Below, one piece after another: positions 11,801 to 21,908 of a DNA stretch of 32,779 bases. How positions within the stretch are numbered: the stretch's first letter is position 1; each line of letters starts with the position of its first letter. The position numbers and the translations under genes are program-made. This DNA comes from Zancudomyces culisetae (lineage: Eukaryota > Kickxellomycota > Harpellomycetes > Harpellales > Legeriomycetaceae): NCBI GenBank assembly GCA_001969505.1, contig LSSK01001207.1, positions 1 through 32,779 of the forward strand, given 5' to 3'. The notes below the pieces were generated by a model. The model made no database searches. It had not been told where the DNA came from and saw only the letters and a list, made by a program, of their open reading frames with translations.

Positions 11801-11961
11801 TTTAATCGATTGTTATTTCTAACCCTTTTTCCTATTCTCTTTTTCTTTTTCTTTTTACTATTCTCTTTCTTTTTTTTTTCATTGTAATTAACAAAAAAAA
11901 ACCCCCCCACTATAAACCATATTAATATATAAAATTTATTATTATTGAAATACTAAACAAA

Positions 11962-13922
11962 TTAATCAAAAGATAACAAAATACTTGCTGCCAAATCCGC
12001 ATCACCATTTGCCATATCTAAAGCTCTAACCACTTGGTCTCTACTAAACCCTCCATTGCCATTATTCTGCTCGGTATTATTCTTGTACATATTCCCACCC
12101 ATTCCAACACTTGCACCAACACCGACACCGGCACCGGCACCGGCACCAGTATTTATATCTGGGTTAACACCATTGTCTGTATTTGTGCTTATATGTGTAC
12201 CTGCTAGTGACATTAACCGCGTAATCAGCTCCTCGTCATATTTCTCTCTATACTTTCCTTTGTTATAATTGCTATTTGGCGATAAAACGGGTGGAGCTGA
12301 AGAACTAGGAATCAATGTTTCCTGCTCTCGTGATTTTTGTGATGTTGATGATTGGACCGACTCTTGTGGTCGAGATGGTTCACTTGAAGTCGCCGCCATT
12401 TCATACTCGTGCAAAAATGGAATTTCCTCATCATTGATAATTAACGCGTTTTTCTTCAAATCAATAATTGCTAAATATCGCCTCAACATATCCAACCCAA
12501 ACAACATCTCTACTTGCTTTGTTGAATGTTGTCCCACATTAGCATTGATGTTGGGATTTGCGTTCGCTTCTGTCATTCCCTCCATCACTGTAAATGAACA
12601 TAGAAGATGCTGCTTTTTTTTACCCAGTTTAATCGTCGCATTGTGAATTCTGCCCAATATCTTGGCCGTTCCAACCCCCATTGCCACCCCATGGAACCGG
12701 TCATCAAGTAGTCTCATCAGCCCACATTTCTCCGCACACTCTGGACTCATAATTGTCACCTGTGCCCCCGAATCTACAAACGCTTTTATCCTATGTCCGT
12801 TCACCTCCACATTTATGTACAACATCGTCACCCGCGCAAAACTCTCTGGGTTATGTTCCAGCGCATCCTCCATACTCCGCTGCACATTCTCCATCTGTAT
12901 CGCCTTCTCTATCCTTCTTTGTGCCTCAACATTTAGCGGATCGTTAAGCAGCATATGTAATCTCTCCTGCTCCATCGCGCTTTGAAGCTCTTGATTATAT
13001 CGGTTCTGTTGAATCGTTTTCACTAGTTCCTCAAACTTCTTTGGATCGCTTTTTGCCGCCGCAACCAGCTCTGGATTGTCCTGAAATCAATTTTTATCAA
13101 ATATTTAATTTTAATTGATCTAGTTACTTTTATTTTCTTTATCTAATACATTATCTACTCTCGGTTACTAAATTTGTGCATACTTACCTGCGCTATACTA
13201 TTCGAAAAGCTCTTGTCTTGAAGTATTTTCCTTCTCATCGTTTCAATTTCCCCTGTAGGTAAAACTTGAGTGCTTTTATTCGTACTTGTAGATTTATGAA
13301 CCTCTTCAGTATTTTGTCTTTTTGTCATCTTTGGAATCTTCTCCATGAAAAATTTCGTAATCGAATTCACCGGATTATCTTGATTAGCCTTAGAATCCCC
13401 CCCTGTATTATGACCGTGGCCTGGTGGATACCCGTAATTGAGCCCACCATACATTTCGCCACTCCCTGTTGTATTATACCCACTGGCTCCTCCTTTTACA
13501 AATGGATTGCTACTACTGTATACATTGTTGTTATAGCTTGCTGTTCGTTTATTTCCCATTATTTGTGACCCACTACCAAGCCCTATATTACTATAGTTAG
13601 GTTTCATATCGAATCTTTCCAGTACTACCACTACATCTTCTCCAACAATACCCAATTCTTTCAATGTCTTTTTTGCATCTACTTTTGAATGGCTCGTTGG
13701 ATTTGTTGATAATTCAGTTACGCCTCCAAAGCTGCCTCCACTACTGCCAGCACCGAAACCTATTTCAACGCTTTTATTTTCATAACTATTGAACAAAAGC
13801 CTCTGATTTTGCGGCTCTATCCCCGTTTCTGCTTCGATAAGTGCCTGTAAATTTTCCAATTCCATTTCATTTGGAATCTCTATTTTAAATGTCTTTGTAT
13901 CCTGTACTACTGAAATGATCAT
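11962..13922 (-). CDS. DDI1: DDI1, ubiquitin-shuttle protein with retroviral-like aspartic protease domain
   Basis: Shuttle factor that brings ubiquitinated substrates to the proteasome and has an aspartic protease fold. Two exons, 13188-13922 and 11962-13080, with a 107 bp phase-0 intron (donor GTAAGTATG, acceptor TTTCAG), give 617 aa. Residues 1-105 form the ubiquitin-like domain (IEIPNEMELENLQALIEAE, RLLFNSYENK), interrupted by a Gly/Ser-rich insert. After a Gly/Asn-rich linker, exon 2 opens with DNPELVAAAKSDPKKFEEL, typical of Ddi1. The protease domain carries the active-site FVDSGAQ (Asp348) and a second block LFGLDMLRRYLAIIDL. A UBA-type helix (DQVVRALDMANGDADLAASIL) ends the protein. 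It is longer than S. cerevisiae Ddi1 (428 aa), mainly in linkers, including a Gly-Ala/Gly-Val dipeptide run and Asn-rich inserts. It shares a 1.25 kb divergent spacer with GOS1. Confidence 0.95.
12112..12150 (-). repeat. Hexanucleotide repeat coding Gly-Ala/Gly-Val dipeptides (DDI1)
   Basis: Units of CACCGG/CACCAA/CACCGA on the plus strand code alternating Gly with Ala or Val just before the C-terminal UBA helix. It is GC-rich against an AT-rich background. Confidence 0.75.
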
Positions 13923-14097
13923 CTTGACCGTTTTTGTGTTTTTTCGGCTTTGATACCTTTGTTGTTGATGCCTTAATACCTAACCCAAATCAACCCAGGG
14001 TTTACTAAATAAAAAACTCTATATTCTCAACTTCAACAGTTTTGGCAATTTCACTTTATTAAACATGTCAATCATTGGAGGGGAATGAGGGTTAGAA

Positions 14098-14119
14098 GCG
14101 GGGGGGGAGGGAGGGGAGG
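14098..14119 (+). promoter_or_regulatory. G-run tract with canonical G-quadruplex pattern
   Basis: Runs of seven, three, four and two G's are separated by single A's, so four GGG runs with one-base loops can be drawn. It lies about 180 bp upstream of the DDI1 start. The G-quadruplex role is inference from pattern only. Confidence 0.5.
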
Positions 14120-14370
14120 AATTTGGTCTTGCTTTTTATAGGCTCCGTTTCTTTTTCTTTTTTTTTTGTGTGTGTTTTATACAATTTTATAAATTGACGT
14201 GTTAATTATTTAGGGTCAATATGAAAACTTCACTATTTGCTAATTTTAGTTTAAATGGAACTTTTGAGGTAAATAATTGTTAAATTGCAGAACCCAGAGC
14301 AAATAAAAAGTTCACATTGAAAAAATTGGCAAAAAAAAACCCAAATGCCAAACATTCCCATTCGCATCTT

Positions 14371-14394
14371 GGGGGGGAAGGGAGGAGGGGGAGA
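14371..14394 (+). promoter_or_regulatory. Second G-run tract with G-quadruplex pattern
   Basis: Seven G's, AA, three G's, AGGA and five G's permit four GGG runs with short loops. It has the same orientation as the 14098 tract and sits about 270 bp from it, in the same divergent promoter region. Confidence 0.45.
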
Positions 14395-15177
14395 GGTCGA
14401 AACTGTAAAGTAAGAGATAAGATGAAGAAAACCAAGTAAAAGAATCACATGTGTTGGGCTGTAATACTTGGACGAGATATAAATGTTGTGTTGTTATTAT
14501 GCGAATGTATAGTATACAGTAATACTCTTCCTTCTTCCAAGAAACTGTTTATGAGCAAGCCAAGACATTTATTTCAGGATTTACTATTTTCACTTGCCGC
14601 ATTTTATATTGTAGGTAGAGTTGATTTTCAAGCACAATTTAACATATATGGCTAAGGACGCGAATACGCTTGGCAAATCCCATTTCTTTATATTTTCTCA
14701 TTTTTTTTTAGAAAAGGTTAAACAACCAAAATGAGCCATTACAGGAATACCAATGTGTGAATATTGGTACTTTACCAAATATGCTTCACTCACCTTGTCT
14801 TTTCTTACCGTTCCTAAGCTTTTAGGGCCATTTTTCATTCAGGACAAGGTAGTAGTACACGTACATTTATTTATCTTGAGTAATATACTGCTGCTGAAGT
14901 ACAACAGCATAAATTTTATTTTGCATCCTTCCTCTGACTTTACTTCCTTTTTCACCCCTTTTTTTAATAAAGTGGACGAAATATGTTTAGCAAACTGGCT
15001 TTAAACTTGGTAAAATAAAAGTAAAAATATAGTAAAATCATGAAGAATTTTGCGTGGATTTAAATTTGTTTGTTACCCAGTTAAAACAATCTCTAAAAAT
15101 AAAATTATCAACCCTTTCTTTCCTTCATTCTCTCCTTTCCCAATACTCAACAATAAGAACTCAAAACTAGCCGGAAA

Positions 15178-16248
15178 ATGAGCAAAAAGGATTGGAATAC
15201 TCTTTCCAGCAATGCCGTCGATTTTGAAAGAAAGCTGGAGTCTCTACTTTCAAGCTATTCCAATTTTGCCAGCAATCACAGCTCCTCGAAACTAAATTCC
15301 GATGCTTGGAATACCTCAGTTACGAAACTGGAATCTGCAATAAATGATTCTTTGAACAAGGTATATACTTGGAATTTATTGTTTTTTTTTCTAGAGATAT
15401 CTTGCTACCTGTATGCATACCACTTTAAAACTATATTTCCTTTTTATATTTCTATTAAAGATTAAACACTAAATATAGTTGGAAGTATTGTTGCAAGATC
15501 TAGACAATAGCGCACCTACAAGTGGTTCAAGCAATGCAATCACAACTAGAACTCTAGAACGGCATTCTGATTTATACGAAGAATACCGAACTTCATTTAA
15601 AAAATACCAGGTAATCTTTTCCCTTTTCTGTAGCCACATGCAATCTTTTATTTGAGTATATAAAGAAAAACTATTCAATATGTCTAACTCTTATTCATTT
15701 TTAAAATTTCCTTTTACAATAGATCAAAATCGGGAAACTCAAGGATCACAATGCTTTGATGAGTGGTGCAACGATTAGCAGGTAATTAATTAAAAATAGC
15801 TCTATTTATATTAATTCTCTTGAGATAAACGCTTTATTTGTAAAGCCGTTCATGTATACATACTTGAAACATTAACACAAAAGTATTGTACTTTTGCGGA
15901 CGAATAATAACAATGATAAAAAATATGTTACTAACGTTTATTTATACGGCATAAAGTGGAGCAAGCTCTGGGCAACAACTGTTGATGGACGAGCGTATCC
16001 ATATTGATGCTGCGCTTGACGAGGCTGATTTTATAGTAGGTCAGGCATTCGGAATCAGGAACGATCTACGCGAACAACAGGCTAGCTTGGTTGGTACACA
16101 GTCTCGAATGTCAGGTATTACCAATGTTTTCCCTTCGATGCATTCATTGATGCGTAAGATCCGCAAGAAGAAGCTTCGCGATCAGGTTATTTTGGCTATT
16201 GTTGCTTCAGTTTGTATAATTTTGCTTCTCAAATATATTTTCTCATAG
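15178..16248 (+). CDS. GOS1: Golgi Qb-SNARE GOS1 (GOSR1/GOS28 homologue), four exons
   Basis: Tail-anchored SNARE for intra-Golgi and retrograde transport. Exons 15178-15360, 15479-15610, 15723-15781 and 15957-16248 give 221 aa (yeast Gos1 is 223). Introns are 118, 112 and 175 bp; the third has a perfect TACTAAC branch site 24 nt before its AAAG acceptor, and the first has CACTAAAT almost touching its TATAG acceptor. The N-terminal helical region includes RHSDLYEEYRTSFKKYQ, matching the Gos28 block. The SNARE motif runs from MDERIHIDAALDEADFIVGQ to about residue 190, with the zero-layer Gln at about residue 165 (LREQQASL), then FPSMHSLMRKIRKKKLRDQ and a C-terminal membrane anchor (about 200-220). 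The splice pattern was chosen because it restores frame and the family sequence. It converges on the next gene with about 100 bp between stops. Confidence 0.93.
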
Positions 16249-16352
16249 TATAGGCTGTTATTTATACACTTGACGGTTTTATTCCTAGTACATCAACGTT
16301 GTCACGTCCCTTTCATAATTCTAATATGCTCGAGGATAATCAAAAAATACAG

Positions 16353-17405
16353 TTAACATGCTGCGCTTTTTCTGTCTATACCTAGATTGGACTCACAAAA
16401 TTTTTTTAACGTTTCTAACTGTTCTCTGGTCCCTGGGACTAGCTCGAAATCCTTTGGGTACAACACCTCATTTCTTCTAGCCTATAAATTGTATTTTTGG
16501 TGATTATATAAATATTTGTACAGGTAGGCAGTGGGTTTATATATATTTATATAAATCTTAAAATCTTTCTTCAATTGTGACAACGCTGTATAATTTTAAA
16601 TGAAAAGATATACAGAGATACTTACAATATATGGGCTACGTTTTTTACGTTCCAGTAGAGTTTCGGTATGGTTAGAAAGCTCTTCCAATAAACTCAAAAG
16701 ATGTTCGCTTGCCCCATTAAGCCCCATTATTACACTGGTATATTCACACTCATCTTTTATGTTGTTTGTATTTATATCTGTATTTATATCTGTATTTGAA
16801 TTGGCGGTTCTTCCAGTTGCTTGCCCAGAGAAATCTTTGAGTCCGTCTTTGTTTTCCTCCTCGTTTAAATCGTTTCCTAGAAAGTTTTCTTCTGGATTAC
16901 CACCCTCTAAAAGGTTGGTATACTTGCATAAATTCTCTGAGGAATCGTAGCTCTTAATACTAAATGATAGTATCAATTTAACTGCCGGTTCCCTTTCGTA
17001 TACCATACATATTGTATCTAGTGGAAGCACATAAATTCCGTGTTTTTGAGCTTGAAATCTAAATCCAATCCGAATTTGGAGTCCACCGCCAGAGTCCGTC
17101 TCGTTTATTTCAGTACCATTCTCTTGATTATTAGCACCATTAGTTGCTATTTGAGATACTTTACTTGCCTTGTTTTCTATTTTTTTAACATAAAAGGTTG
17201 TGTTTTCGAATAAATGCGGACCCAAAACAAGGTTAACCGAACCCGCATACATCCATGTATCTAATTTTGCTTCATATAAAATTGATTGCTCGACACTTTC
17301 AAATTCCTTTTCAAAAATCTTTTCTAGGATCCTTTCTTTCCATGCATGTCTAGAATGCATTAATGACATGTACAAACTTAAATATTGATTCTTTACGTAT
17401 GACAT
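16353..17405 (-). CDS. Unrecognised protein, two predicted exons
   Basis: I do not recognise this gene. Exon 1 runs 17405-16626 (260 codons from ATG). A donor ATT/GTAAGT at 16625 and an acceptor TATAG at 16482 suggest a 144 bp intron and a last exon 16481-16353, adding 42 residues that end ...DRKSAAC, for 302 aa in total; without splicing the frame ends at 16596 after 269 aa. The added exon is rich in charged and hydrophobic residues and reads like real protein (RRNEVLYPKDFELVPGTREQ), but I saw no strong branch site. The N-terminus is helical and charged; the middle alternates hydrophobic strands (GGGLQIRIGFRFQAQ, IYVLPLDTICMVYE) with an acidic Asn/Asp-rich insert containing an ASN-THR-ASP-ILE repeat; a helical region (HLLSLLEELSNHTETLLERKK) follows. 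There is no signal peptide or membrane segment. It shares a 218 bp divergent promoter with the NME6-like gene. Confidence 0.75.
16768..16791 (-). repeat. 12-bp tandem duplication in coding sequence
   Basis: GTATTTATATCT occurs twice in direct tandem, coding a repeated Asn-Thr-Asp-Ile unit in the acidic insert of the unrecognised gene. Confidence 0.75.
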
Positions 17406-17466
17406 TCTTGTTCTCGGTTCTAAAGTTCCTCTAGTTGCGGCTTTATTTTTTAGGAAATAGAGATAC

Positions 17467-17475
17467 TATAAAAAG
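17467..17475 (+). promoter_or_regulatory. TATA-like element upstream of NME6-like gene
   Basis: TATAAAAAG lies about 150 bp before the first ATG of the NME6-like gene, inside the 218 bp spacer shared with the divergent unrecognised gene. Position and sequence fit a fungal TATA element; function is inferred. Confidence 0.4.
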
Positions 17476-17623
17476 CTGATTCAAACGTGAGAGGCTTTAC
17501 TTGTTTTGGTTTCTACCTTTAGGTAAACTGGGATTGACACTTTTATTGGGTAGCTAGAAAAATATTTTCAACTCTACTCCCCATTGGTTGGCATGTTGAG
17601 CAATGATGGTGCAATAGTTTTTT

Positions 17624-18588
17624 ATGCAAGATAAAAAGAGATGTGATAAAGATATAGGTATGTATTCCTCTACTCCGCTCAGAATGGCATTCCGAACGCT
17701 CACAAAGTATGTACATGTTCCATTTTACAGGATAACCAGTTCACCAAACTGTTTGGTCAATGGCACGACGAATACCAAGCTTTTTCAATCCACGTTTAGA
17801 GCATTTTCGACTCCAGGAAAAAGCCCGAATGGTGAATTTACGTTGGCACTTTTAAAGCCTGATTTGTGTGCTGACCCTTACGCAGTGAAGCGAGTATTAT
17901 TGGAGATTGAAAAACTAAGCACACCTCAATCACCGATAAATATAGTGGCTCGAAAAGAGTTTTTCTGGACTAAAGAGGATGCTAATGGTTTTTATGCTGT
18001 GCACGAGGGTAGATTTTTTTTTGAAAGATTAACGGGCTACATGACAAGGTAAAAACATCACTATAATTCTTGATAGATGTTTATACCCAATACTGATATT
18101 ATCTTTTATTCCATTGTCGTACCGGACTACTAAATGCATATCTTCGCGTGTTTTTTAGCGGACCGTTTCAAGCACTGGTGTTACAAGGCGACGACATTAT
18201 ACTAAAATGGAGGAAACTTATCGGCCCCACCCATCCCGTCAGGTACTTTCTTATTACTATCCATTATATTACTATGCTTTTTACGCCGAAATATTTACAT
18301 TCGAATAATTTTAAAAAATTAAAAAACTTAATAGGGCAAAACTTGCCTCGAATTTTACACTAAGATCCTTACTTGGGCTTACGGATACCAGGAATTCCTT
18401 TCATGGCTCAGGTAAGTTGATTGACCCACCATTGTTGGACACAGTGCTCTTATTTTTGTATTGCTTGTTTGAAGTCAAAAAATAAGAAATATTTTTTAAA
18501 AAACAAAAACGCAACTATACAACCACTAGACTCTGTAAGTAATGCGAGAACTGAAATCAAGTACCTTTTTCCAGAACTGAAATTATAG
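17624..18588 (+). CDS. NME6: NME6-type nucleoside diphosphate kinase, probably mitochondrial, four exons
   Basis: Member of the NDP kinase family, whose usual reaction transfers the gamma-phosphate of NTPs to NDPs. Exons 17624-18048, 18159-18242, 18335-18411 and 18530-18588 give 214 aa; introns are 110, 92 and 118 bp. The chain joins FTLALLKPD, EFFWTKEDANGFYAVHEGRF, GYMTSGPFQALVL, KLIGPTHPVRAKLA and GLTDTRNSFHGSDSV. The phosphate-accepting His is residue 193 in NSFHGS, and the KPD lysine is residue 78. HEGRFFFERL, GPTHPVRA and LTDTRNSFHGSD resemble animal NME6 more than the YNK1/NME1 type. Residues 1-65 are basic, Ser/Thr-rich and end RAFSTPGK, as in a mitochondrial presequence. The true start may be Met13 or Met21, which would drop an acidic N-terminus. 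Intron 2 has a weak donor (GTACTT), but the reading frame and family match require it. Confidence 0.9.
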
Positions 18589-19102
18589 AGTGTTTTGGGA
18601 AAAGGATATGAGGTGGAGGGGGGAGGAAAAGGAGAGGACAAAAAGATATCGTTCGCTATGTTTTTTGGAACACATTACCATTATTTCCTCCGGATCTAAA
18701 TTTCCTTAATTTTGAAAACCCTTTTCAGCTATAATTTACTTACTAAGTGATTTATCTGTTCATTTTTTTTAACTGTTATAGTCGCAGCTCGTTAAGCGAA
18801 AGAGTTTAGGAAATTGGTGTTAGATATTAGAGAACAGAAGAAAGAAAGCTAAATGCTAGTTAGTTTTACAATATACTTGTAGTCTTCGGAATTTTTATCC
18901 GAGAGGTTAAAAGCACAAAAAAGAATCATATTAAAATTAAAGGGTGAAAGCAACAACTTCAATAAAATAGCCAAAATATAACGAAGAAGCTGTAAAAAAC
19001 ACCTATGCTAGACGAGCAATGTGGTCGTCACATCAGTACTACACATACCCTTCCAACTATTATCACGAATTATATTTATCTGTATATCTGTATGAGGGGT
19101 TT
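18589..19102. other. Convergent spacer, no gene seen
   Basis: This 514 bp stretch lies between the 3' ends of the NME6-like gene and the first PAP2_C gene. It contains a purine-rich tract with G-runs at about 18611-18637 and otherwise A/T-rich DNA that presumably carries both polyadenylation regions. Nothing coding is apparent. Confidence 0.6.
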
Positions 19103-20215
19103 TTATTTTCTAATTTTGATGGAGGATAGCTTCGGCTCGTTATATAATTCTTCCGAAAAAAATAGTTCTTTGGTCCGCAAATCGAGGCCATCCATCCACC
19201 CTGTAATGCTACACATTGCATGTGTAGTAAACCAGCGCCTGGTGTAGAGAAGGTTTGGTTTACAATGCATCATGTTTAAGGCTAGATTCCTGAGCAATCT
19301 AACCTCACCCCTTGAATCAGAGCTATCGAAATCCACATCTTCTACATTCAACCTGACATAATGGCTGTCATCCGCGCTACTTCGCTCTCCAGATAAATCT
19401 TTTAAACCTATGTTCTGTGGTGACAGTGGACCCAAAATATTCTCACTGAACAGATGTTTTAGAGATTCTAAATAATACTTTTGTTCCAGAGTCGAGTAGT
19501 AGAAGTAGTGGATTCCTAGTGTTAATGCAACTCCTAATATTATGTCCACAGTGTAGTGCATCCTTGAGCTCAATATTAAACAGACTACGGTGGTGGCATG
19601 TATCGCGGAGTAAAGCACTAACATGGGGTGTGGACAATATTTCCACCATAACAGAAAACATAGCGTTGCGATTGCAGTGTGTCCAGAAAAGATATTATCC
19701 GTGCATGTGTTCGCCTCGCCTGCCAATATCCTGAAAACCAGACTGACTGCCGCTGAAATTGTATCATTTTCTAGCTTTGACCTTATGCAGTTTTTCCCAA
19801 CCGCTGGCGGTAGTGTTGTTACAATTAATGTAATACCTCGCAAGATATACAAAAGTCCGGACATCCAAAACACTCTCCTTAACATTACGATTCTAGAAAC
19901 CCATGTTGATAAAAAATATGCATTGGCAAACAATGTGATTAAAATAAAGCTGTTTAGAAACACATCCACTATGTGGTATGATTCGGTAACAGGAAGATAG
20001 TCAAAGAAGATATCCTTGAGATTGTGGTCCGAATTCGTTTCGAGTAGGTGTCTTTCGTACCTCATATCCGAGAGTACCTGTGCATATGTCATGAAACATG
20101 CCACTATAAACACGAAAAGGAATGAAATAGCCAGTCTTATGGCCTCCTGTAAGATTAGTGGTGCCCTTTTTACGCCAAAAACCATCATTTCGGATATGTT
20201 ACCAACTATAAACAC
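19103..20215 (-). CDS. Sphingomyelin-synthase-like membrane protein (PAP2_C family), copy 1
   Basis: Multi-pass protein of 370 aa, single exon, ATG at 20215. It carries the family's conserved blocks: D2-like LRGITLIVTTLP (about 125-136), D3 DNIFSGHT with catalytic-type His179, and D4 RMHYTVDIILG with His220 and Asp224. About six hydrophobic segments lie between residues 24 and 240, then a hydrophilic cytosolic-type tail of some 130 residues with an acidic stretch (NVEDVDFDSSDS). Family members exchange phospho-head-groups between phospholipids and ceramide (sphingomyelin, ethanolamine-phosphoceramide or, in plants and kinetoplastids, inositol-phosphoceramide); the substrate here cannot be told. 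The D1-like region (FFDYLPVTES) is degenerate, and D3 has Thr-Asp instead of the common Cys-Gly-Asp. It is one of two diverged copies on the same strand, 2.8 kb apart. Confidence 0.85.
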   Translation of the reverse strand: MFIVGNISEMMVFGVKRAPLILQEAIRLAISFLFVFIVACFMTYAQVLSDMRYERHLLETNSDHNLKDIFFDYLPVTESYHIVDVFLNSFILITLFANAYFLSTWVSRIVMLRRVFWMSGLLYILRGITLIVTTLPPAVGKNCIRSKLENDTISAAVSLVFRILAGEANTCTDNIFSGHTAIATLCFLLWWKYCPHPMLVLYSAIHATTVVCLILSSRMHYTVDIILGVALTLGIHYFYYSTLEQKYYLESLKHLFSENILGPLSPQNIGLKDLSGERSSADDSHYVRLNVEDVDFDSSDSRGEVRLLRNLALNMMHCKPNLLYTRRWFTTHAMCSITGWMDGLDLRTKELFFSEELYNEPKLSSIKIRK

Positions 20216-20513
20216 CTCCTTTTCCTTCTATGTGGTAAATGAATATATAGTTGAAGCTGAATTGCAATTAAATAATAGAATGGTATATAAAGGTGGAAAA
20301 AAAAGCTTTTAATGCAAATATATTTTAAATGTGCATGCCAAACACTGTAACCAAGGGTATATATTTTTCTCTCTACTTCGTTCCCACCAACTAGCTTAAA
20401 CAAAAACACCCGTTGTCAATTTACGCCCACAAATATCAATTGGGTCACCCCCCCAAAGGTCAGAAAACAATTGCCCTTTCCCAATTTCAATTTTTCTATT
20501 CTTAGATTTTTGT

Positions 20514-20521
20514 CATGTGAA
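20514..20521 (-). promoter_or_regulatory. ICRE/UAS-INO-like E-box upstream of PAP2_C copy 1
   Basis: CATGTGAA on the plus strand reads TTCACATG toward the gene, the core of the yeast inositol/choline-responsive element bound by Ino2/Ino4. It lies about 300 bp upstream of the ATG at 20215. A similar site stands at 25750. Function is inference from the S. cerevisiae motif. Confidence 0.4.
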
Positions 20522-21730
20522 CCTAATGGTTTTGTTTTTTTCATCTCATCCTTACTAAAGCTTTTCACATTTCATGCTGCGACAAAACAAAGTGATTGTA
20601 TACATTTCTAAACAAAAGCAATCACTTAGCGACCCCTCTTCATTCGTTTTTTTATTAAAATGGTTGAGTAATTACCGGAATTTAATTATTGAAGTTGCGT
20701 TAAGTAGAAAGAAAATGCCACAACGATTACTTAATTGCTTGTTTTCACTTTACTGTACACCAGTAATCTAAACATTTTAGCTTGGATATCTTTAACAAGC
20801 TTACCTGTAAAACGTCGAAATTCATGTTTTCAATGGTAATCATTGGTTGTTTTATATTATACCCGTACTTCCATATATTGCTTATTACGTAAAATACCGT
20901 TCATTTAGCCTTTCTATATATCAATGTTCCGTAAAAAATAGTACTCTTGTAAATACCGGTTATTATATAGATTGGTGTTTGAATACTTAAATAAATACAA
21001 AAACTAGCGAAAAGATGAAAACAAAAAGCTTGAAAAACGTAAAAATCGTTTTTTAAGTATTTCATGACTCTTCTAGCAAACGATCCCTTTTCTGCTCCTC
21101 CATCCAAGCCAAACTCAAAATAGTGTAATTCTGTGCTGCAAGTTTTATTTATTAAAAAAGGATTCGAGGCTTTGTGAAGCAATAACTCGCAACAGCATCT
21201 CTGGTCAAATCAGATCCCCAGAAGGGTAGTTCAGAGTATGATTTGTCCTAATAAGCTTTATTAAAATGAGACTCGAGAGCTAGAGGATATATAAAAGTGT
21301 GGCTTGTAAGCTATTGGCCAAGCCTTTCTGAGCCCACCAATCCTCATAAAGCAGATAGTTTTTTTTTGCTGAATTGTGGGTATGTATGGCTTGCAGCCAA
21401 AAAGCACTCGTATGTTAATGACACAAACGCTTATAGTTGTCGAGAAGATTTTCTGCGAGTTTATTTGCGAACTTTGTGCACATCGTCATCTGGCTCATTT
21501 AGATATTTGGCCGGCACATCATTGAGTTGGCAAAAAAAACAAATAATAAAAAAACAAAAAAACAAAAAAAAACAGAGGTTGTAAATTCGCGGGATTTTGG
21601 CTTCACCGATTGAAAGATAAGGCAGTTCTCATTTACTTTTAAAAACAAAAGGGCATAAAACGGCTGATTCGAATAAAGGGCTCAGGGGTTTTTAACTCGT
21701 TCTCATTGCTTGTTTCAAGAGAAAACCTTC

Positions 21731-21758
21731 ACTGACCACTGACCACTGACCACTAACC
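21731..21758. repeat. Four tandem copies of a 7-mer ACTGACC
   Basis: Three identical ACTGACC units are followed by ACTAACC. They lie in non-coding DNA between the PAP2_C genes. Confidence 0.85.
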
Positions 21759-21908
21759 ACAAAGCGGACCTTTATTTTCCCATCTCCCACTATTACCTCC
21801 CACACAAAGCTCCCTTCCTCCCAAAAAAAAAGTATAGTAACAATAAACAGCGAAAAGCGTTAAATTTGTAATTTTTCAGGAAGTAAGTGGTGAAAGCGAG
21901 ATAAGGAA

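Larger units (their letters stand above)
13923..15177. other. DDI1-GOS1 divergent intergenic region, no gene seen
   Basis: This 1.25 kb spacer contains the promoters of DDI1 (minus) and GOS1 (plus). Short open frames of 65-83 codons look incidental. Two strong G-run tracts on the plus strand (14098-14119 and 14371-14394) and an E-box CACATGTG near 14446 are the only clear structures. The stretch just before GOS1 is pyrimidine-rich. Confidence 0.6.

Noticed and set aside
11962-13080. Retroviral-type aspartic protease suggesting a retroelement
   Set aside because: The domain is flanked by ubiquitin-like and UBA domains in one spliced gene, which is the normal cellular DDI1; no integrase or reverse transcriptase is present.
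13180-13190. ATACTTACCTG, identical to the U1 snRNA 5' end
   Set aside because: It is the reverse complement of the strong DDI1 intron donor, which pairs with U1; no U1 structure follows.
20901-21182. 93-codon minus-strand frame between the PAP2_C genes
   Set aside because: No similarity to a known family, composition of non-coding DNA; kept only as part of the gap description.
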